From: Epiperipatus broadwayi
Lineage: Eukaryota; Onychophora; Udeonychophora; Euonychophora; Peripatidae
Reading direction: 5' to 3'
Length of the DNA: 64,000 nt
Assembly (NCBI GenBank): GCA_028023455.1
Contig: JAQFVV010012984.1
Coordinates: forward strand, 126,001-190,000
Under the pieces are notes generated by a model. It was not told the DNA's origin. It worked only from the letters and a program-made list of their open reading frames with translations, and ran no database searches. Position numbers and translations under genes: made by a program. Of the stretch, positions 1 through 11,395 are shown piece after piece (position 1 is the first letter of the stretch; each line of letters opens with the position of its first letter).

Positions 1-1121
1 CACGATATTTAAACTCACGGAGAATTTGCAATTAGCTCTTTTCAGGAATAATTTCAAAACAAGTTATTTCATATGCCTTTATATAAGCATTAATTATAAC
101 TATTATTCATATGATATTTATAATACTAGCATATATATAATATAATTCAATAATGATTAGACAAAGAGATCACGTTAACAAATCAATATTTAATAAACAA
201 TAAAAAATATAATAGAATAGATAATAAAATATTAATAAATAAATATGGATGAATTTTATCATTTTAAAAGAATATTAATAAATGATATTTTTTTATTTAA
301 TACCCTATGATAAAACTCAATACTATAATAAACTTTCAAAAATTAAAGAAAATAGCTTAAATTAACAGATATATAAAAACAATATCTGGGTTCAAAAATT
401 AATAATTTATGTAACTTATTAATTTATTTATCATTCTTATTTATATGCTTCACAATTACCCATATAGAAGTATTATTTACCATTGTATAACTTATATATT
501 ATATGTATTTTAAATAAATAAAAATACATTAAACGTTTACAATATTACGTAGTAAACACAATATAATCCTGTTTAAGATATCTGTCAAATAATAACTATT
601 TTTTATATCCCTCATCTAATTTGATGAATTATGTTAAGCTTTCAATTAATTATATTTAATAATAAATATGATTTTCCTTTTAAGATATATATGATGCGAT
701 GCCAAATTTGAAATAAAGATAATAATAATAATAATAAACATATTAAAATAATATAAGCATTATTATAATATATATAAATAAATAATAAAGGAAACTTATT
801 TATAAGAGAGTTGAGCATAGATATTGAAGTCTATAGTTCATCATCCCAATGAAGATCTCTTACAAAGCATATCACCAATCCATTGGTACAATGATGATTC
901 CATTTATCCTTAAACGATAAACTGTTAATAACATCCAATGACCGGATTAATGTGAAATAAAATAAATATTCTTCGAATGTAGATGTTCTTAATCTTCATT
1001 TCTCTATTATCACTAGATGCTCTATATATTCAATATTTCAAAATATTTTAAAATAGCATGCAAGGTTGGTTTAGAAACCTTTATGATATAAAGCTGTTTT
1101 ACTCAAAACACATTGTTTTAT

Positions 1122-1123
<2 letters not shown>
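1..1123. other. AT-rich spacer, no gene seen
   Basis: Dominated by A/T runs and short (AAT)n such as around 720-740. No ORF with protein-like composition, RNA gene or clear dispersed repeat was found by reading both strands. Confidence 0.6.

Positions 1124-1209
<86 letters not shown>
1124..1209. repeat. (TA)n microsatellite, about 43 units
   Basis: Uninterrupted alternating TA for 86 bp. The flanks (left ...TTTATCC, right ATTATCTT) show no inverted arms. Confidence 0.97.
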
Positions 1210-1213
<4 letters not shown>

Positions 1214-2527
1214 TCTTAAATTTATATATATCCGAAGAATCATGGAAGTATTAAAACAATGTAGTTTCCAAAAAACTTAAACAGACATTCTTTTTTTTTT
1301 TATATTGCCATTCCTTTAAGATTGAGTAGAAAATTAAATATATTTTCCTTGCAGACTTTTAATCCACAAATTAATTTAATTTGGAAAAGTTAATATTTAA
1401 ATTCCAATCGTTAAATAGTAGTATTGATAAAAGAAAAATGCTATTTTTAAAGAGAAAAGATTTTATTTTTCTTTCATTTTTTTTTATCTATCAAGAGAAC
1501 AAACAAATCTGCTCGTGTGTTATATACAAGTTCATGCTTAACTCAACTATCAATTGTTCCACTGACATTAAGATTTAATAATAAAATAAAAAAAATATAT
1601 AAGTATTTATTCTTAACATCAAATCTGGCATTTTACTCAAAAGCTTAAGGTATGTATTATTTAAAACTTAAATGTATATATAAATAGTACATATATGTTA
1701 CATAATAAAATAGTCAAATAAAAATTTATATTTATAAATAATTTCACAAGAGATAAAACACGTTAGACCAATAATAATAACTGTTAGTTACTATTATATA
1801 TATATATAACAATGGAAAAAGAAATCAGAATCCTAAACAATGAAAATAAGGTGCAGTATAAAATAAACCCAGTTTATTTCTGTTCTCTTTCATTATTTCC
1901 AATTGATATGATAACTGCAAACAGTAAACGTCTGAGGATAGAACATTAGAAGTAAGGATAAAATGGATGATGTATTTGGAAATACTATCTCTTTTGTGTG
2001 AAAATTTGAAGGGTTTGAAGCAAATTGTGATTAATATTTAACATGGCAAGGATGAATGAACTTTAGCAATACAATAAAAGAACTAAAATAATTTTGCATT
2101 GATAAAGGGTGCCAAAGTCTGCAATCAATCAAACAGAGAGAAAAAAGAATGTTTTATCACCGATACATACTCATAAATGATAAGATAAATTTTTTTTTCA
2201 CATAAAGTTGCTAGATGCCTGATAATAAACATTCTGTAGGGCTGGATACCTTAATTGCCATAAAATGTAATGAGATAACTTGCTCATACAAATAATGCCT
2301 AGAATAATTCCTAAGATCTTATCTGATGTGTTCAAGTGTATCTATAGAGAACGTGATGTTTGAAAAGGAAACACCCTCATTCAAGTGCATCACTGGAGAG
2401 TATGGATGAATGATAGAGAATTTTCCAGAACAGACTGTATCCATGAAGGACATGAACAGTGAAATTACAGAATTTAATCAGGAATATTTAAACAAGATCA
2501 AAATTATTATGTTATATATATATATAT
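1210..2527. other. AT-rich spacer left of the LTR element
   Basis: The 65-codon reading frame at 1381-1578 starts at TTG and looks random. At 2330-2500 the base composition is less AT-biased and short stretches read like coding sequence (plus strand, near TPSFKCITGEYG), but stops and shifts interrupt them and I do not recognise them. The segment ends in a short (AT)n tract (2508-2527) that is the insertion target of the LTR element. Confidence 0.5.
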
Positions 2528-4972
2528 TGTAAATATCGATAAGTCTATCTATATTTTAAAAATTGTCATTTGTTATTAAAAAAAAAATCTCTTTGAGTTG
2601 ATGTTTATATATGAAGTATTATTATTGTTTATGGTTATTAGGTATAGTTATTGTTTGAAATTATTATTTTATTTATATGTTGATGGTACATCGTTATGAA
2701 TATTTAATTATTATAAATAAATAAAGACATATAAATTGTTGATTATATAAAAAGAATTATTTTATTTGCAGTGATTATTAAGAAAATGCAATATTATTAT
2801 TTATGTATATTTTTAAAGCTGTCAAATAAATTTTCAATTTAATATTTTTTTATATATATGCTTGATATTTTTTTTTTTTTAATGTTAATTGTTTTAAAAG
2901 AAAACATGTGTAACAAGGGTTTTCAAAACAGCATTTGCTAGCACGTGGAGCAAGAACAAAAAGAAGCCATTATTATTATTAAGATAGTAATAAAACCAAC
3001 TGAAGGATAAAATTTTGTTGTACTTTGTTTCTTTGAAATTACCATTCTTCAGAATATTGGAATAAGATAGATTTCTATGGTAAATACATAAATCATGACA
3101 GGCTAATAGAGATATATCGCAGCCAAGAGGCTGCACCATTTTCTTTCATTTATTCCAAAGCAGTTTAAAAAAAAAAAAACTAAGAAAATTTCAATACATA
3201 TATTTCATCGCGTCTGAAGCCAAAATTTGACATAGCTATCTGGAATCTATAATGGTCAATCTAATAATAATCTGGAGGTAACTAGAATTAATATATTGGA
3301 TTTAACATTTCAATTTATTTATTTATTTTTCAAGGAAAGAAATTTTAGAAGGATAAAAATATACATACATCCAAGAATTGACAATTTTCTCTAACGTGAG
3401 AGTTTCTTCACTTTAACTAGAATGCATTCTAATATTAAACGGATAAAGAAATAAAACAATGGAATAAGTTGACTTTTGAAGGAAAACTGGACATGTGAAC
3501 TTTGAAAGGTAGTAATAATTTTATATGTATAAATGATATATAAATATATTTTGAGATCGATATTTTTGTTTATTTTTATTTTTCATTATAAAATATAACG
3601 TTTTATAAATATTCAATTCAAGCGTCTTGTTTTCTAACAGCAATAAACGTTTAACAGGTGTCAAAATTAACACTTAAGTAATTTAAAATCTTAAAGTATG
3701 GTTTATAAGTTTGGGTTGCATATGAGTTGTTATGTATATTTTAATAAGTAAATTTATATTCGCAAATGTTTATTATAAAAATTGTTTTATTATTAATTTA
3801 TTTTTTTTTTTTTTTAACTTTATATAATGATTCTTATGCATACCAAAACAATAATTTATATATATTTGCTGTATATAATATTTTTTTATTTATTATTTTA
3901 AATATCTGAAAAATATAAATATGGATTTGTATTTATATTGATACCTACTTGTTAAGCACAGATATGTCTTTATATATTTAATATATATACTTATTGCAAG
4001 TATATATGTATATTTATTATTTGGGTTTGTATTTAAAACATTGATATTACCTAAAATTAAACCATAATATAAAATAAAGGATGTACTATTTGTTTTATAA
4101 GTAATGCCTTTGTAATTTATTTGAAAGAGTATTAATATTTTATTCTTATTTTTCTTTTAATGCCAGAGTCATTATGAAATTAATTGAATTCACAATTTAA
4201 TAGAGGATAACTTTATATTTCACTTATTGTTTAGTCTTTAGGCCACTTACACATATTATTATTCATTGATATGTTTAGATATACATAAATTTACATAATA
4301 GATGTGTATATTGGATTTAATAGAATTCCCTTTGTTTCTGATATATGTTTGATTAGTTAGTCATATCAACCTTGAAAATAAATTATAATGATAGATCTCA
4401 TTGCTCTGTATGATTTTAGATTTATTTCATGTATAGCTAGTTGGAAGGGCATATAAACAATTTATTTAAATATAACTGGGATAATTTTGTCTTTCTTCAT
4501 TTAAATCATACAATCTATTATATTAGGCTTTCTCAACAATTGGATTCATTTAGATTATATATATATTCCATTACATTTATCATCCAATGTTTGAAGCATT
4601 ATTTTCTTCTCATATATTGATGTTCCATTACATTTGAGGTATAATATGTTTATATGATATATTGTCCATTACATTTGGCACCACAAACTGTTGGTCCCAG
4701 TTAACTGATGATTGGTATAATGGAGTAAAAGTATGTTCCATTACATTTGGACGCCATAACGTGGTCAGCATAATATGTTTGTTTAATTATTCATTACATT
4801 TGGTGTATCAAAGTTAGGGGCTTGGTTAACTAATGATTATTGTTGCAAAAGTTCATATGTTTATTTTCATTTGAGATCATATAAAGATACATTCCATTAT
4901 ATTTGGCTTTCCCAATGTTTGGGGCCTTCTTTCTTCAATTTAAATGGAATGCAGCAAGTACGTTCCATTACA
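2528..4972 (+). repeat. 5' long terminal repeat (2,445 bp)
   Basis: Starts TGTAAATATCG and ends TTCCATTACA. Unusually long for an animal LTR element. It carries several AATAAA-type signals (for example near 2713) and no convincing ORF. The 81-codon minus-strand frame at 2894-3139 recurs in the right LTR only because the LTRs are copies of each other. The last 400 bp hold an iterated CCATTACATTTGG motif (separate entry). Confidence 0.88.
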
Positions 4973-4983
4973 TTTGGCGCAAC
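4566..4983 (+). repeat. Iterated LTR-end/primer-site motif (7 copies)
   Basis: TTCCATTACATTTGG or a close variant occurs at about 4566, 4623, 4664, 4736, 4789, 4892 and 4963, spaced 41-103 bp. The seventh copy is the actual junction, where TTACA ends the LTR and TTTGGCGC begins the primer site. After several earlier copies the following bases also look like a decayed primer site: GGCACCACAAACTG at 4676, GGACGCCATAACGTGG at 4749, and GGTGTATCAAAGTTAGGGGC at 4802. The same array is present in the right LTR up to 11,395. Confidence 0.8.
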
Positions 4984-4997
4984 AACTAGGGCTCGAA
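4975..4997 (+). promoter_or_regulatory. Primer-binding site, degenerate tRNA-Lys(CUU) type
   Basis: Begins two bases after the LTR with TGGCGC and ends with GGGCTCGAA. The 3' end of animal tRNA-Lys(CUU) would pair with TGGCGCCCAACGTGGGGCTC followed by GAA. Aligned without gaps, 17 of 23 positions agree; the mismatches cluster in the middle. The position is exactly where reverse transcription of an LTR element is primed. Which tRNA really primes is an inference. Confidence 0.65.
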
Positions 4998-6913
4998 ATA
5001 AGCTAATTAGGGCTTGAAATACCCCACATACCTGAGAGATGTGTAGTATATATATTGATATGAGATGTATAGTTTAAAGAAAGAGAAGCATTTTTGTGTG
5101 TTTAATTTTTTTTTATATAAATGGAAATATTTTGGCCTTATGTTTAGATGGTGATTGTTACTGTTATTGTATTTTTTTTTAATGATGAAAGATAAATATA
5201 GTCATGAAGCAGTTTAATTTCAATTTAAAAATTATATTGATGGTGTTAAATTATAGCGTAATAATTTTGTCCATATTTGGAAAGTTTATGTTGTAGAAAA
5301 TCTATAATTTTGAAGGTTGGATTGGATATTTGATTGTTGGAGTTTGGTTGGTTCTGTTGCAAGTATTGATGTTGGATGGGGAATTTTTGTCATTGTCTTG
5401 AGGATGTGATGCATTCATGTCACTTGTGATTGATTGATCTCATTTACTGCTCCAACCCAAATTTTGATGTTAGTTACTATTTATCATGAAGCAGTTAACA
5501 GTAGTCCTGCCATGATTTTACCTTTAAGACTCCAGAGAGAGTAAGGTATAATTATTTTTGATATATGTATAATATTTGCCTCTAAGACTCCCAAAGATGA
5601 GCAAGGAAATATTTTATAAATAATAGCCCCTAAGACTTGGATGTAAGCAGGGCAGTGCAATAGTGTTTTCAGAAAATTATTATGGGTTGTAGTAGCTTGG
5701 ATAGAATGAAATGTGATAATCATCTAAGTGTTCATGAAACATTGTATGCTTTAGGAGTAATGATTGAATTCTTTTATCTATATCAAAGTTGTGAAGTGCT
5801 AATCAATCTTTTGGCTGTCAGTATCTGTCGGATCTTTGGAGGAATAGATAAGTATATAACTTAAATATATAACACCAAACTTAAGGGCTTGGTTAATTGA
5901 TTATTGTTGGTAACAAATAATCTATTACATTGATTATCAATTAGGGTTTGAAAACAAACATATCAATGTTTTATTTTCCATTATAAGTGACTTTTAAACA
6001 TGAAGTTCAATTAGTGAATGTTTGTTGATAATAAACTGCATTAGTACAATTTTAGTAAAATAGTGTTTTGGGCACAAAAGTAAATAATTAGTGAAGTTGA
6101 TTTTTTTTTTATGTATATAAAATGGTATTAAGTTTTAAGGTCCAGAAAATTTATAGGCATCAATTTAAGCATTTTATATTTAACTACCATTATTTTGAAT
6201 GAGAAAGTTGTCTCACAATATTATTGAATTGGTGGTTTTCAAGGCATGTGAACATTTTATTGTATTTTAAATATTTCAAGGTTATATTGAATTTGATATG
6301 AAATTTCCACATTTCAATATTGTATAAGTGTGGAATATTTATTATCATTATCTATAAATAAATGTTAGTTAGTGATCTCAGTTGTTACTTTCTTTTTCTC
6401 TCTCTATATATATATTTTAGAGGAATTTATTATTGTTATAGTGATAGAAGAGACTTTTTATAAGCCAATAAGTTTATGAGTTCTAACAACTGAAATTTAG
6501 ATTGTCGGATAGCTATTATGTATCATAAAATTAAAAAAGGCTTGTACTTTGCTTAGTTGAGTAACTGCTTGTTGGAATAATGATTGGAGATGGTGGGCCC
6601 TTGATCTGTGGTAATTACTACATAAATATATATATATATATATATATATGTACAGATCTCTACACGCTAATATATGTTTTGTTTAATAAGTGAGTTAGTA
6701 TATATTTACATAGGGAGGGGGGGGGAAGGAAAATGATTAGGATTATAGTAGAGATAGTGAATATAACTATCTGACGTTTATGTAAACAAAACATGGATTG
6801 GAGTTTGGTAGGGATCTGTGGTAATACAAGTACAATTTTTAACTTGATTTTTGTTTATATATATATATATATCTTAGATATTTTTTTTGTATAATATTAC
6901 AGTATTAGTAATA
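4998..6913 (+). other. Long untranslated leader of the LTR element
   Basis: A 1.9-kb region without a convincing ORF. It contains a second GGGCTTGAAA echo of the primer site near 5011, a further CTATTACATTGATTATC echo near 5932, and a degenerate tandem repeat of about 50-60 bp marked by CTAAGACT at about 5523, 5581 and 5629. A run of nine or more G in a purine tract lies at 6712-6733, and a short (TA)n at 6625-6649. Just before the ORF, a pyrimidine run and TATTACAG at 6894-6901 resemble a 3' splice site. Confidence 0.55.
6712..6733 (+). promoter_or_regulatory. Internal polypurine tract with long G run
   Basis: About 22 uninterrupted purines (AGGGAG, then a run of G, then AAGGAAAA), extreme in such AT-rich DNA. 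It resembles a second (central) polypurine tract of LTR elements and could also form a quadruplex. Its role is inferred only from composition and position inside the element. Confidence 0.35.
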
Positions 6914-8248
6914 ATGGATAATAGTAACGAAATGCCAGTTAGTGGTAATTTTGATTTGGGGAGTTTAATAGAGAAACTGGAGGTTATGATGAAAACCAAC
7001 TTAAAAACAAATTCTGATGAACTTTCCCAGAAACTAGAATCTATATTAAAAACAAATTCTGATGAACTTTCCCAGAAACTAGAGACTAGTTTAAAAACTA
7101 ACTCTGATGAATTTTTACAGAAAGTAGATGTTATATTGAAAACCAACTCTGATGATCTTTCTAGAGAATTAAAAGTTGCATCAAAAACTCTGGTAGATAA
7201 TAGTTTTATAAGATTAGACACAAAAGTTGATGAAGAAATGGAAGAATATAAAGAACCCATAGATGTGACTAGTAAAAATATAAAAGAAAATGAAGAGTAT
7301 GTTAAAATGGTTGATAAAGATAATGAATTATATGATAAAATTTTAAAAGAACCTCAAGAGTCTCTTGAATTAATTAATAATGATAATGTAAGAGAGAGTA
7401 AGTTGTTTGAAGAGGTAGTTGAAAGAAAGACTATAAAGAAACCTAAAAATTTTGATGAATACTATAGTGAGGATAAAAGAGTTGATGAATCTGTAGAAAT
7501 AAAATTAAATTCTTTAGGTGAAAAATATCTAAAGTTATCAGACAATGAATTACCAAAGATTACGGATAATACCAGTAATAAATTTAAAGATAAAATGCAA
7601 AATCTAGTTCAAAAATGTACCATTAATTGTGGAAACGTTTTTACAAAAATTAATATTTACAAAGAAATATTCTTTACAAGAATTAACAATATAATATGTA
7701 ATGTAAATTTTATGAAAGTAGAAATTGATCAAAATAGAGATTTAGGCAAAGCCAAAATAAAAATTAAATTCAGAAGTAAGGAGAAAATTAAAATAGATTT
7801 TCTTAAAGAGATAATTTATCCCAATAAGAATATGAAGAAAATTAAAGTAAAATTCAAAGAGATGAGTAGAGATAAGTTTAAAATAAATTATTTTAAAAGA
7901 AGTATAGACTTTATAAAAGATATTGGAAAAGCCAAAGTTAGACTTAAAGTTATCGAAGGAATGATAAATAATATTGATTTTCTTAGAGAGAATATTGACA
8001 AAGAAAGAGATGTAGGTAAAGCAAAAGTAAAATTTAGAAAAATGGGTAAAAAGATATTTGATCTGAATCTTGGTAGAAGGATGATTGATGAGGAAAAAGA
8101 AATTGGAAAAGCCAAAATTAAACTAAAAATAAGAAGTGATGATGTGATTAGTAAAGATTTTCTTCGAGAAAATATAGCTAAGGAAAGAGATTTAAATAAA
8201 CCTAAAGTTAAACTGAAAAGAATTAATATAGTAATGTTATTGTTGTAA
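6914..8248 (+). CDS. Repeat-built ORF1 of the LTR element (gag-position, unknown family)
   Basis: The open frame runs 444 codons from the first ATG (6914, context AATAATGG) to TAA. An upstream in-frame TTG at 6887 is not a plausible eukaryotic start. I do not recognise the family. Residues 30-89 are four tandem 15-residue repeats (LKTNSDELSQKLES-like; the first two nearly identical in DNA), predicted helical or coiled-coil. Residues 90-250 are acidic and Lys-rich. Residues 266-444 are six tandem repeats of 29-31 residues with consensus FLRE-ID-ERD-GKAKVK, strongly basic. There is no CCHC zinc knuckle, protease or RT motif. By position after the leader it is the gag equivalent; a self-associating N-terminus and nucleic-acid-binding basic C-terminus would fit, but that is inference. 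Lysine and AAA/GAT-rich codon use matches the AT-rich setting. It is intact, unlike every other element ORF in the window. Confidence 0.7.
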   Translation: MDNSNEMPVSGNFDLGSLIEKLEVMMKTNLKTNSDELSQKLESILKTNSDELSQKLETSLKTNSDEFLQKVDVILKTNSDDLSRELKVASKTLVDNSFIRLDTKVDEEMEEYKEPIDVTSKNIKENEEYVKMVDKDNELYDKILKEPQESLELINNDNVRESKLFEEVVERKTIKKPKNFDEYYSEDKRVDESVEIKLNSLGEKYLKLSDNELPKITDNTSNKFKDKMQNLVQKCTINCGNVFTKINIYKEIFFTRINNIICNVNFMKVEIDQNRDLGKAKIKIKFRSKEKIKIDFLKEIIYPNKNMKKIKVKFKEMSRDKFKINYFKRSIDFIKDIGKAKVRLKVIEGMINNIDFLRENIDKERDVGKAKVKFRKMGKKIFDLNLGRRMIDEEKEIGKAKIKLKIRSDDVISKDFLRENIAKERDLNKPKVKLKRINIVMLLL

Positions 8249-8254
8249 AACAAA

Positions 8255-8786
8255 ATGATTTTCAAGAATTCTTTAATTGTAGAAGTTGTATCACATCAAT
8301 CTGATTTGCAATTTTTAAAGGATTATTTAGAAAATTTGAATGAATACCATTCAAAATTGCCCAGAGAATTGTTTTTAATTGAACGTAGAATAAGTGAAGT
8401 AAAATAAAGACTTACTCAAGTTGACGATGTTTATAAAGATAGTCAAAGGAAAGGTAAGATTATCTGATAAAATAGCAACTGTTATTGATAAAGTTAAGAA
8501 TTATGTTAGTGCTTATGATCAAGTTACTATTTATGTAAAGGATATAGATGCAGAATCTAAGGAGTTCATAGCAAAATCTTTAGATACTTATCTCAAAATT
8601 ATTCAAAAGCAATTGAATTATACGAAAACGTTATATAAAAATCTTGTAAATTAAAGCAAATTTCTTCACAGAATTCAACATACTGGAAATTCTTTTCAAG
8701 AAGAATTAAAAAGGCACTTTTGATTATTATTTTTTTTTTTTAAAGAAAACTTAGACAAATATCTAGATGATCTGAAAGATAGATAT
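8255..8786 (+). pseudogene. Broken second ORF of the LTR element
   Basis: Starts at an ATG six bases after the ORF1 stop and reads 50 codons (IFKNSLIVEVVSHQS...) to TAA at 8405. Coding-like sequence continues beyond the stop, shifts frame near 8450, and reads on as GKVRLSDKIATVIDKVKNYV through to 8654. A last piece, ENLDKYLDDLKDRYK, ends at about 8790. All pieces are helical, charged and Leu-spaced. No catalytic motif is present, so this is not RT or integrase; a second structural protein or gag C-part is possible. At least one nonsense codon and two frameshifts break it. Confidence 0.45.
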
Positions 8787-8931
8787 AAATAAATGAATAT
8801 GGTTATTAATATGAAAAATAATATTCTTTAAACCATGTTAGTCCTTAGAAAGATTACAAATTTGAGAAGTTTTTTTTTTTTCGATATCTCATAATTCATT
8901 AGTTATCTGCAAAGACATTTTTTTTTTCGGT

Positions 8932-8942
8932 GGATTAGAGGG
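8932..8942 (+). promoter_or_regulatory. Polypurine-tract candidate before the 3' LTR
   Basis: GGATTAGAGGG, followed by TAT and then the LTR TGTAA. Purine-rich but interrupted by TT, so a weak match to a plus-strand primer tract. Position is the main support. Confidence 0.4.
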
Positions 8943-8945
8943 TAT

Positions 8946-11395
8946 TGTAAATATCGATAAGTCTATCTATATTTTAAAAATTGTCATTTGTTATTAAAAA
9001 AAAAATCTCTTTGAGTTGATGTTTATATATGAAGTATTATTATTGTTTATGGTTATTAGGTATAGTTATTGTTTGAAATTATTATTTTATTTATATGTTG
9101 ATGGTACATCGTTATGAATATTTAATTATTATAAATAAATAAAGACATATAAATTGTTGATTATATAAAAAGAATTATTTTATTTGCAGTGATTATTAAG
9201 AAAATGCAATATTATTATTTATGTATATTTTTAAAGCTGTCAAATAAATTTTCAATTTAATATTTTTTTATATATATGCTTGATATTTTTTTTTTTTTAA
9301 TGTTAATTGTTTTAAAAGAAAACATGTGTAACAAGGGTTTTCAAAACAGCATTTGCTAGCACGTGGAGCAAGAACAAAAAGAAGCCATTATTATTATTAA
9401 GATAGTAATAAAACCAACTGAAGGATAAAATTTTGTTGTACTTTGTTTCTTTGAAATTACCATTCTTCAGAATATTGGAATAAGATAGATTTCTATGGTA
9501 AATACATAAATCATGACAGGCTAATAGAGATATATCGCAGCCAAGAGGCTGCACCATTTTCTTTCATTTATTCCAAAGCAGTTTAAAAGGAAAAAACTAA
9601 GAAAATTTCAATACATATATTTCATCGCGTCTGAAGCCAAAATTTGACATAGCTATCTGGAATCTATAATGGTCAATCTAATAATAATCTGGAGGTAACT
9701 AGAATTAATATATTGGATTCAACATTTCAATTTATTTATTTATTTTTCAAGGAAAGAAATTTTAGAAGGATAAAAATATACATACATCCAAGAATTGACA
9801 ATTTTCTCTAACGTGAGAGTTTCTTCACTTTAACTAGAATGCATTCTAATATTAAACGGATAAAGAAATAAAACAATGGAATAAGTTGACTTTTGAAGGA
9901 AAACTGGACATGTGAACTTTGAAAGGTAGTAATAATTTTATATGTATAAATGATATATAAATATATTTTGAGATCGATATTTTTGTTTATTTTTATTTTT
10001 CATTATAAAATATAACGTTTTATAAATATTCAATTCAAGCGTCTTGTTTTCTAACAGCAATAAACGTTTAACAGGTGTCAAAATTAACACTTAAGTAATT
10101 TAAAATCTTAAAGTATGGCTTATAAGTTTGGGTTGCATATGAGTTGTTATGTATATTTTAATAAGTAAATTTATATTCGCAAATTTTTATTATAAAAAAA
10201 AATTGTTTTATTATTAATTTATTTCCATTTTTTTTTTTTTAACTTTATATAATGATTCTTATGCATACCAAAACAATAATTTATATGTATTTGCTGTATA
10301 TAATATTTTTTTTTTTATTATTTTAAATATCTGAAAAATATAAATATGGATTTGTATTTATATTGATACCTACTTGTTAAGCACAGATATGTCTTTATAT
10401 ATTTAATATATATACTTATTGCAAGTATATATGTATATTTATTATTTGGGTTTGTATTTAAAACATTGATATTACCTAAAATTAAACCATAATATAAAAT
10501 AAAGGATGTACTATTTGTTTTATAAGTAATGCCTTTGTAATTTATTTGAAAGAGTATTAATATTTTATTCTTATTTTTCTTTTAATGCCAGAGTCATTAT
10601 GAAATTAATTGAATTCACAATTTAATAGAGGATAACTTTATATTTCACTTATTGTTTAGTCTTTAGGCCACTTACACATATTATTATTCATTGATATGTT
10701 TAGATATACATAAATTTACATAATAGATGTGTATATTGGATTTAATAGAATTCCCTTTGTTTCTGATATATGTTTGATTAGTTAGTCATATCAACCTTGA
10801 AAATAAATTATAATGATAGATCTCATTGCTCTGTATGATTTTAGATTTATTTCATGTATAGCTAGTTGGAAGGGCATATAAACAATTTATTTAAATATAA
10901 CTGGGATAATTTTGTCTTTCTTCATTTAAATTATACAATTTATTATATTAGGCTTTCTCAACAATTGGATTCATTTAGATTATATATATTCCATTACGTT
11001 TATCATCCAATGTTTGAAGCATTATTTTCTTCTCATATATTGATGTTCCATTACATTTGAGGTATAATATGTTTATATGATATATTGTCCATTACATTTG
11101 GCACCACAAACTGTTGGTCCCAGTTAACTGATGATTGGTATAATGGAGTAAAAGTATGTTCCATTACATTTGGACGCCATAACGTGGTCAGCATAATATG
11201 TTTGTTTAATTATTCATTACATTTGGTGTATCAAAGTTAGGGGCTTGGTTAACTAATGATTATTGTTGCAAAAGTTCATATGTTTATTTTCATTTGAGAT
11301 CATATAAAGATACATTCCATTATATTTGGCTTTCCCAATGTTTGAGGCCTTCTTTTTTCAATTTAAATGGAATGCAGCAAGTAAGTTCCATTACA
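8946..11395 (+). repeat. 3' long terminal repeat (2,450 bp)
   Basis: Copy of 2528-4972 at a constant offset of 6,418 bp over the first kilobase. Differences seen include T to C at 9719, GGTT to GGCT near 10,116, and A-run and T-run length changes near 10,195 and 10,225. It ends TTACA and is followed directly by (AT)n (11,396-11,416). The 64-codon frame at 10,866 has no counterpart in composition to a protein gene and is shared with the left LTR apart from indels. Confidence 0.88.

Larger units (their letters stand above)
2528..11395 (+). mobile_element. LTR retrotransposon, non-autonomous, with 2.45-kb LTRs
   Basis: Two near-identical direct repeats (2528-4972 and 8946-11395) begin TGTAA and end TTACA, the canonical inverted LTR termini. 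Immediately inside the left repeat is a primer-binding-site-like sequence starting TGGCGC; immediately before the right repeat is a purine-rich stretch. The flanks are (AT)n on both sides, so a 4-bp ATAT target duplication fits but cannot be proved. The interior (about 3.97 kb) has a 1.9-kb leader, one open repeat-rich ORF and a broken second ORF. No aspartic protease, RT, RNase H or integrase motif is readable on either strand. By eye the LTRs differ at about a dozen bases plus a few homopolymer indels, so the insertion is recent. The layout resembles LARD-type non-autonomous derivatives, but here an ORF is retained. The superfamily cannot be fixed without pol; a Lys-type primer site and 4-bp duplication would suit Ty3/Gypsy. 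Confidence 0.88.

Noticed and set aside
6874-7260. 128-codon minus-strand ORF opposite ORF1
   Set aside because: Shadow of the 45-bp coding repeats of ORF1; it starts and ends with the repeat block, not with gene-like signals. The same holds for 7,888-8,265.
2894-9557. Identical 81-codon minus-strand ORF in both LTRs
   Set aside because: Identity follows from LTR duplication; no start context, domain or composition supports a gene.
2528-11395. Simple segmental duplication of 2.45 kb
   Set aside because: Borders coincide exactly with TG/CA termini, a primer-site-like sequence follows the left copy and the right copy ends at (AT)n matching the left flank; an LTR element explains all of these.
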